Shown: piece after piece, positions 41,201-50,200 of the stretch
Numbering within the stretch: the stretch's first letter is position 1
Layout of the letters: each line of letters begins with the position of its first letter
NCBI GenBank assembly: GCA_936432065.2
Contig: OW386287.2
Span: 90,377,688-90,441,687, forward strand
DNA from: Rutpela maculata
Taxonomy: Eukaryota > Arthropoda > Insecta > Coleoptera > Cerambycidae
Length of the DNA stretch: 64,000 nucleotides
Direction of reading: 5' to 3'
The notes under the pieces: generated by a model
Databases searched by the model: none
Told to the model about the DNA's origin: nothing
The model's input: the letters and a program-made list of their open reading frames with translations, nothing else
Made by a program: the position numbers and the translations under genes

Positions 41201-44200
41201 GTAAAGCTTTTGACACAGTGCATCACGATTTGTTACTGCAGAAGTTAGAAATATTGGGATTTCGTGGTACTGTATACAAGCTTATGGAAAATTACTTAAA
41301 AAATAGGCTACAAAGAGTAACTGTTAATAAATCAATGAGCGAACTGCGGTCTGTGGAATTTGGAGTTCCACAAGGTACGGTTATGGGCCCAATCCTTTTT
41401 TTAATTTACATCAATGATTTACTCAGTTACGATACAACAAATACATGTATATCTTATGCCGATGACACTGTCATCATTATAAATGGAAGTACATGGGAGA
41501 ATTTAAAGTCCAAAATGATAAACACCCTAAAAAAAATAAAATTTTGGTTAGACGTCAATTTACTAACTCTAAACTGGGAAAAAACTAAGTGTCTTCCATT
41601 TTGTGTGGACTCTCGTACTAAACCATCATTTAATATTATAACACTACACAATGAAGAATGCGATAAAAGTAATATAACATGTGACTGTGAAAATAAAATA
41701 CATATAACAGAAGAGGTAAAGTATCTAGGCATAATTTTAGATACCCACTTGCGTTTTGATAAACATGTACAATACATCGCTCCTAAGCTACGGAAGGCAA
41801 TATTTATATTAAGAAAACTGAAAGGGTTCATGAGCAAAGAAAACTTAAAAATGGTATATTATGCGTTATTTCATTCAGTGTTGCAGTATGGAAGTATAGC
41901 ATGGGGCACAAGTTATGAGACTACAATAAACTCGCTAGAAATCCTACAAAAAAAAGCATTAAAGATTCTACTAAACAAGAATAGTACATATCCAACAGAT
42001 CTCTTGTATAATGAAATAGACATCCTTAACCTAAGAAAGACCTACATGCACAAAGTGCTGCAAAAAATATTTAATAACAAAAATTTAATAACATTTGTAA
42101 ATAGTTTATATTACAATACAAGACAGCCTATAAAAATGATAGCAGAAATACCAAAAAAATCTAAAAGAATATCTCAAAAATGCATAACATACATGGCACC
42201 TAAAATATTCAATGAACTGCCTTTAAGCACAAAAACTTGTCAAACTTTCTATAAATATACAAAAAAGTGTAAAAATTGGCTAAGATCCATTAATGAAACC
42301 CAAGTAAAAAATTTATTTGTATAAAGACTTTAGCAACATGTCTGAATCAAAATGTATACTATGTAAAATATAATATGTAAAATTTTCACAGTAAACTCTA
42401 TATTCCTCATTTATGTAATATTAACCTCATTTATGTAATACTAACTTAAAATGCTATTTTTTTTTTGTGTTGTAGTACAGCATAGCCTGTCAGTGGGTAT
42501 TATTATGGTATAATGTAATGCACTCATCAATAAACGTGAGAAACTGGAATGGGTCACACGCTGGTAGCTTGCTACCTTAGTGACTGTACCACCTTCTTTC
42601 TTTATTTAGGCATAAAATTTTTTGTAAATATAATAAGTAAATTTTTAATTCCATACTCCTATACCTTATTGAAAATGTGCAATTTTTGTAAATCTAAACT
42701 TAAACCTAAATAAAGTTTCATTCATTCTCACATTCTCATTCTCGCAGCACACCATTTTATTTTCCACATTTCTTGGTAGATCACGTTGTATAGTAAACAC
42801 TCAAAAATATATCTGCATGGAAGGGTCATAATATTGAGTTGACTATATGCGTCTCTAGCGTCGGCGCGGTATTCTAGTTTTGCTATTATACGAACTGCCC
42901 GTCTTTGCAGTTTAAATACTCTATTTGCATGCGAAGAGTGTCCCCACACTAAGATAGCATAACTTAAGACTGATTCTATGACTGCATGAAAGGTCATAAT
43001 GCAAACTTGTTGACTCACCGTTTATTAGATTTTTCAATAAAAATATACTTTTAGATAATTTGTTAGATGTATAGTTAACACGACTTTCAAAATTTAGAGT
43101 GGGATCTAAAAAAACTCCTAAAAATTTGACGGATTCTGTGTTGTTTATTTTATCATTTCTGCGTAAGGAAAAAATATTTTTTTCTGTCTTATTTACATTT
43201 AAACTTAATTGGTTAGCTGGAAACCAATCCTCCACATTGGAGATAGAGGTATCCATGCAAGACTTCAACATAGTTATCATGCAATACCAACTTGAGTGTT
43301 TCATATGTGCATATGGAGTTTGCACGCTGATATAATTTTGAGTTGGTACTTGATGACTTCAGAATATCACTAGTGATGACGCACACTGCTTGATATATTG
43401 GAATTACTTTACCATGAATTGCCTACCAGTGACTAACAAAGAATATGGCATATTTTATTTACCAACTGGTAATGTACTGTAAAGAACTTAACATAACTTT
43501 AAGCTTTGTTATAAATAGTGGTGCCTTTAATATATTGCTTAAAATGTTACTGTTTTTTATTGTGCAACTTTAAATCATGCTGTGGTAATGTTATAACAAT
43601 ATCAGTAGACAAATATTCATGCTATACAAATCATGAATGACACGAATCTGGATTAGTAACTGTGGTTTGGCTTAACTATCACATCGTTTCAATTTACTGA
43701 ATATAAAATCATTTTTGGCACCGAATTGAGGAGGACTGAGAAGGATTTGAAACTTTTTAGAGAAATATGTGCTGCTGAATTTTATTTTCTTCCAATTGTG
43801 ATGTCAAATTCATTATTAAACACCATATTTTGTCTGCTGTTGTTAAGGGCAGGATGTACCGACCAAGTTTAAATCAAAATCAGTTTGATGAAACGTCATA
43901 ATCCAAGACTACACTAATTTCAACAATAATTACGCTGGATTTTGATCTTTGATCAAGCTTGTTTTTGTTTAAACTTTTGTTTGGCTTAATATGTCCCAAA
44001 TTTCCATGAAGCGTTTTATTTTTGGATCATAAGTCATGAATCTGAACTTAGTTTTGTGTTAGTTTAGTTAATAGTTTTCGATTGATGTTTTTTTTTTACT
44101 TTTTAAAACGTCTATGCTGACATGCACTTTTTAATGCCCGTAAGTAAACCTGGGTAAATTTATTATAACGTTTATGCAGTGAGTTATAACTTTTTTCTAT

Positions 44201-47200
44201 CTGGCCCCTGGCATTATTTAATTTTTTAATGCCAATTGATTACTTTTTTATTACAAGAAACAAAATAAGATAATATATTGCCCTACTACACAGAGAGTAT
44301 TACAGAACTAGGCAGGGTACCACATTCATAGATTCACATACCACGTACCTCATACCACATTCATAATGCAAAAGTCTAGGATAATTCTCTTTAGTAAATT
44401 CCAGGCTCTGTTTTTCCATAGTTACTTGTGTACCTTTGGGCATGTTCTTCATTAATGCAGCAGGATTCATAGCGACCTGGAAAACATGGAAAAGTTAGGG
44501 AATTTAAAAATAATTTTGAGTTTTGTACTTCTAGTTTCGTGCCGATTATTTATTAGTGACACGCCGAAGTGTCCTGAAACACCTGAAAAAGTCAGTCATT
44601 TAAGTTTGAAAAATTACTATGTACCCTGTACAGTAGATATTGCATTTTTAACTTGAGCAGCCTGTTTTGGATGAAAGATCTCACTACATTTAAGACATTT
44701 CACTTTGTAATATTCTTTTTTGCGATAACCACACAAAACATTTTCATTTTTATTGTCTTGATCTGAATACAATTCTAACTTATCCGCCATTGCATCTTGA
44801 AATATAACTATTCACATATTAGAAGGGAATATTTTTGTGGGAAATTGTCTGTAAAAAATGTTTGCTCTCTTGAAATGGAGTAAAGCTAGAGATATTTCTT
44901 GAAATTTAAATTCATCTAACATGCTACACTTTTTGGCAGAACCTTCTCCGCCAATTCTTTGGTTACTAAAATCTAATTTTACTGGACTATTAGCTTACTA
45001 TTTAACTCTAGATAACTAAATTTTACATAACAATTAAGAATGTCAGTTTGGCAGTTTAAAAGATAAAAATGTATGTTTTACAATGCATTGTTTTAACATT
45101 ACTTTTATGTTGTGCTTTATATTTGTTGGCTTCAAATTTTTGTACTTTTTTATTTCTGTCCTTGATATTTTATTTTATAGAAAGTCTATTTGTTATTGAA
45201 TGAAACTGTAATATTTAAAAATAAATTACTTGTGACTTGCAAAGTTATAATTTTTTTCTAGATTTACTCAAATTACACCAAATGAGGAAGGAGAATATGT
45301 TTGTTCCGCTAATAATGAAGCTGGCAGTGCTACTGCTGTTAGTAATATTATAGTTCATGTGGCTCCAGAAATTCAGCTTACACCTGACCAAGATATTATT
45401 ACAAAAAGAGTTGGTGAATTCCTCCGGCTTGAATGTCAAGGAACTGGAGTTCCTCAGCCAAATGTTTATTGGACCAGATACGATACTTCAGTTCAACCAT
45501 TGTAAGTAAAATTTAAAGTATATAGTCTATAAACCTATGCAAAAATGGGGGTCACTGAACTCTACTATATAAATGGAAGGCCAATATAGGTACATGCGCA
45601 TGAACAAAATACGGCAATTATGGCACAGATTAATATATTACAGATTCAAAAAGTGCAGGCCATGCGTCGACGCAGTAGAGAAATTGATGTCTGTGCTTGA
45701 ACCAAAGGCTGTCTATGGGAGTTATGCGCCGACGCCAGGCTGACGCAATTCTGTGTTTCCCATAGATTCTGTAGTGTAAGTCTTGGATTAGATGCAATTT
45801 CCAGAGTCGGTGTCACTCATTTTATTCTTTGTTTATTCTGTCGTTTGTGTAAAATTGATTATTTTGTGTAATATTTTGTCACTGTTATAAACAGAGTTAA
45901 TTGAGACAATATGGTGCAATCTTGTATGGTTACTGTGTTGCAAGAATCGGGGAAAAGTCCCGGGTTTTAAACAGTTGCAATAACAATAAGACTGACTCTG
46001 ACGTATTTTGTAGTGCGATTGCACTCCTCCTGCAGGTCGCCATACTTGCGCGAGGTTCAACTTGACGTAATAATTGGTATGGATATTGACCTTCCATTTA
46101 TATAGCAGAGTTCAGTGGGGCTAACCTGAAACTAAATGCAAGAGAAAGTATTTGTTCACTATTATGATCCTTTTACTTTTAGAAATAACACATTAACAAT
46201 GTAAAAAATTTATGTAGGGCAACAGCTTCAATGTAGTATATTTATTTAACATCAGCCTATTTCCGCTACTAAAGCCTATCACCGACGCCAGGAAATTTTG
46301 CCGAACCTCTTTCCTGTCGAAGAGTAGGGATATTTTACTTGCACACATTTTATTTTCATCAATATTTATTTTCCAGTTTGTTCAATATAAACTTCAAAGC
46401 CCTTAATTTATGTTACTTCTTATATGTTAATGTTATATGCTAGCATACATATGAATATTAAAGTTAATTTTTATTTCTCGAAAGCGCGTGCTCTATTGCT
46501 GAAGCCATTGTGAAGTTGTTCTCCTACTTAAATTTTCCTACACTTTTAATGTGCTGTTATTAAAGTTAAATTCTAAGCTTATTTGAACAACTTGTTACTG
46601 TATGACTAATTGGTAATGTTGCCAAATGCTTACTTCTTGTTATGTTACTAAAAATTATTTTATTTGGTATTATAAATATAAATGCTATTGTTAAAGCTTT
46701 CATGACATATGTTTTTATAGATTATTTTAATAATTTAAAATTGAAATTAAAATAAATTGAAAATTAATTTTGTGACTCCAATTTTCATATTTTTAGTATG
46801 ACAATTGGAAATCGATATTGTTGCTTGTGAATTAAAGTTTTGAAATAAATGATGCAAACATATATTTTTCCTTGAAGGGACCATACCTCCATCAGACCAA
46901 TTCCCTAATCTTCCCTATTACTTCCCACTCATAATAAAAATCTATGAGCCGCTACTAGTCACCATCATCTAATATATGCTGGATTTGTTTGCTAAAGACA
47001 CTAGGTTTCTAAAGTTGAAGTGGTACCATTTACAAAGAATTTGTTCAAAATTATCTCTTAAACGTTTTCTTTTCTAGATTAGGAAATTTACAAAATCTGG
47101 CCTATCAAGAATTTCAACATCTTACCGCAGAAGATGAAGGTTTGTACGTTTGTCATGCTGAAAGTATCGCTGGAGTGACAGAAAGAAGAATTCAATTAGT

Positions 47201-50200
47201 AATACTTCGTGGTGATGGTAAGAAATCATTTCATTATTTTTTAGTATTTATTCAAAATTATATTATAGTGGCTTCTGTGAGTCGGACAGACATGTCACCA
47301 ATTTATAGCCTAACGAGACTATGTCCCCCCCATTTCCGAGGATGCCGAACACGATGGCGGTGGTTTAAACTCTTTCCCAAATCCCAAACGGCCAAAAACC
47401 ACCCCCCAAAGGGTATAACGAGGATACGCCGTCTCATATCGACTAAATCTGCATCACCCCCTGTTTTCGAGGATGCTGAACACGATGGTGTTGGTTTAAA
47501 CTCTTTCCCCAAACGGCCAAAAACCACCCCAAAGGGGTTAACTCGAGTTCTTGTTTTTATGCTAATGGACGCAGTGAAGGGATCTTGCACGTGGTCCAGC
47601 TACAGTAAAAGTGGAGGCGGAGAGATGCTGCGCGGGATGATGTGTACTCTTTCGTGTATGATTTTTTTCCCACCTAAAAACTAGACACCAAGTATGCGCC
47701 TATTTTATCAGTTGAACTGTCAATCAAGAAACCTGGAATCATCATCCGGTGTGTATTCAATGATCTGTGAACATATGATTCATTTTCTCTTATCCGGTGC
47801 ACTTCATAAAACCGGGTATCAAAGGGGTAGTTTTTGGCCGTTTGAGGGGTTAGTTTGCTTCGGGGAGAGGATCCAGCATCACCATCGTGTTCAGCATCAT
47901 AGAAAACAGGGGGTGACACAGGTTTAGTTGGTATGAGACGGCGTATCCACGTTTCACCCCTTTCGGGGGTTGTTTTCGACCGTTTATGGGGTGGGGTCAA
48001 CTCGAAAAAAGTCTAAACCACCGCCATCGTGTTCAACATCCTCGAAAACGGGGGGTGACGCATGTTTTGTCGGTATGAGCCGGCGTATCCGTGATAACCC
48101 TTTTCGGGAGTGGTTTTTGGCCGATTGGAAAGAGTATAAACCACCGCCATCGTGTTCAGCATCCTCGAAACTGGGGGCAGATATAATCTCCTTAAGCTAT
48201 AAATTGGTGACACTTTTCGAGGTTTTTTCCGACTCGCAGAAGCCACTCTTGAGTTCAAAGTCAGTTTTAAACTAAACCAAGTTAAATTGATTTCTCCTCT
48301 AGATGTGGCTAACATTTTGGAAAGTCTCTTATTAGAATATCTAAATATTGATATGAGCAATTTAAGTGGCTTTTAATGTCCAAAAGATTTTGTGTTTTTT
48401 TTTTGCCTTCTAGTCATACATTTAATTTTGTTGTATATTTGTTTAACAAAAATGTTTAATAATTGATGGTTGAATTATCACAAATTAATCAACAATAACA
48501 CAAGGAGTGCTCCTATCAGAAATGTAAAAAACATGAATCACATTGTTTCTTTTAAAATAAATATTCTCATCATTTATAAAATATTTACAATCATCATAGG
48601 ATGTCGATAAAGTTATCTTAGTATGTGCATTTTTTAATGCATTTGTGATATTGCAACGATTTTATTTGCCGACTTCTCAGGTACCTACCTATCAATTTTG
48701 AGAAATACACAAAATTATCATTAGTTCAATCATGGTCGCATCATTTTTTGCATTTTCTTTTGCGTAATATCATGCTAATACAAATCTTTCTTTGGATATA
48801 ACTAATTACAATTACATTCCTTAAAAATGTGATATAACTTTTTAAAAGCTCTTTCAGATATTATAGGCTAAGTGCCAAGACAAAAAAATGTATAAATTCG
48901 GAAATAAATTCTGGAAAATTGGGAGATGTATTTATCACTTTCATTGGAGATCTAATTAACAACTTAAATTTTTTGCGAGGTTTGTGTCCACCGCGATATT
49001 TGAAATGTTCCCCTGAAAGACTGCAGATCTACATTTTCATTATTTTTAGAGTAAAAAGTCTGTTGTCAAGGGAATTAAATACCTTATAAGAATATTTGTT
49101 GCATGCTTGTACTACACTACAAGTGCATGTTCAATATTTGCAGTTTCACCACAATTTCATACTGGTGCTTGCTTAAGATTCCAGTCCTTGGACATTGCAT
49201 AAGATTCCAGTCCTTTGTGATTTTTTTATTAAATAGAGTCAGTCTCCTTGCCATCTGTGAGAAAATACCAATGTATACAAAGGTGACCTAGGAAGTTAGG
49301 AGATTGATAAACGGTATATTTCAACCCTCAGTTTCCAAATGAAAAAAGGTAGCTTATAAAAATTGCAGCTCATTAGGCCTACAGATGTTACCACATAAAA
49401 AAAACATTCATATACTCGTTTCCACACCGCATCATATCATGTGAAAAAGAGCATGAAAATATCATAAATATATTAATATTTATTGATAAATACATTTGTT
49501 ACTTTCAAATTAAAAGTAACGTGATTTCTACAGCATATTTTGAGATAAGGGAGAATCATTATTTCATGCAGTTGCAAGAAGATACCACAATTCTTACCAT
49601 TAAAACTAACTGTCATATGAAGAAAATGATCTATACATTCAATTTAAGATGATCTACTCCTAAAACACGTTTATACAGCCATATCTTCAAAACAAAGTAA
49701 TACTGGAATAAGACTAGCTGACCATAAAACACAAAAAAAACACTATAGTGTGATCTTGCTTCCTATCTAAAATTTACGCTTCATTCTTATAGTGAAAGAC
49801 TTCAATAAAGAATTAATTCTGCTTAATATTGATAAAATTTTTTGCCATTAAAGTAATTAAAATGAAATATTGAAAAAATAACTGTTTTCAATGCCATCTT
49901 TCAATTCCTGCTATTTGGAATTTATTTTCGGATTCAGATATCTAACGCCAGGCCTATTTATCATTTTTATTAACTCTTGTCCATATGCTTATTTGTTTTC
50001 ATAATTTCACGAATGCTTTATGTTTCAATTTGATGTGCTACTAATGGAATAATTAGAACACCCTAACTTTGGTAAGTTTAACGAAACAGCATGATTTTTA
50101 ATATACACTGAAAAAAGTGACCATAAAATTACAACCTCATTACATTAGAAGTCATGGAATTTTACTGTTAGAAAAATGTAATAAGAAATCGCTGTATTTT

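Larger units (their letters stand above)
38298..42744 (+). mobile_element. LINE 5, near full length, (ATTCTC)n tail
   Basis: A 5' UTR of about 290 bp, ORF1 (38592-39299), ORF2 (39343-42324 with one stop) and a 3' UTR ending AATAAAGTTTCATTC plus ATTCTC repeats. The insertion point is clear by comparison with MITE copy A. Any duplication is only about 3 bp (GCA). Overall the best preserved CR1/Jockey-superfamily copy on the + strand. Confidence 0.8.
37548..42788. mobile_element. MITE copy B (same family as A), split by LINE 5
   Basis: The same ends as copy A (CAACGTGATCTACCAGGACA; inverted right CAACGTGATCTACCAAGAAA), with TA at 37546-37547 and 42789-42790. The MITE sequence runs 37548-38297 and resumes at 42745 (CAGCACACCATTTT). 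Both copies lie in the same orientation in the same LINE 6, 300 bp apart. Confidence 0.75.
34254..43340 (-). mobile_element. LINE 6, old, split by two MITE copies, (GTCT)n tail
   Basis: The remaining pieces are 34254-34388, 37240-37547 and 42789-43340. The 3' end (minus) is AATAAAAGTCTGTCTGTC at 34254-34275. The coding pieces join across the MITEs: ECLLY at about 42800 continues as NTLQNTHNHNTRHNL at about 37490, and then in-frame to the stop near 37290. The TA of each MITE duplication fits this join. 5'-truncated at about 43340. Confidence 0.65.

Noticed and set aside
15401..42324. Long reverse transcriptase ORFs as possible domesticated host genes or retrons
   Set aside because: They have LINE endonuclease, tails and insertion boundaries, and no sign of host-gene splicing.
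47142..48360. Several 77-180-aa ORFs on both strands
   Set aside because: They come from GC-rich mirror-image repeat units of a noncoding element.
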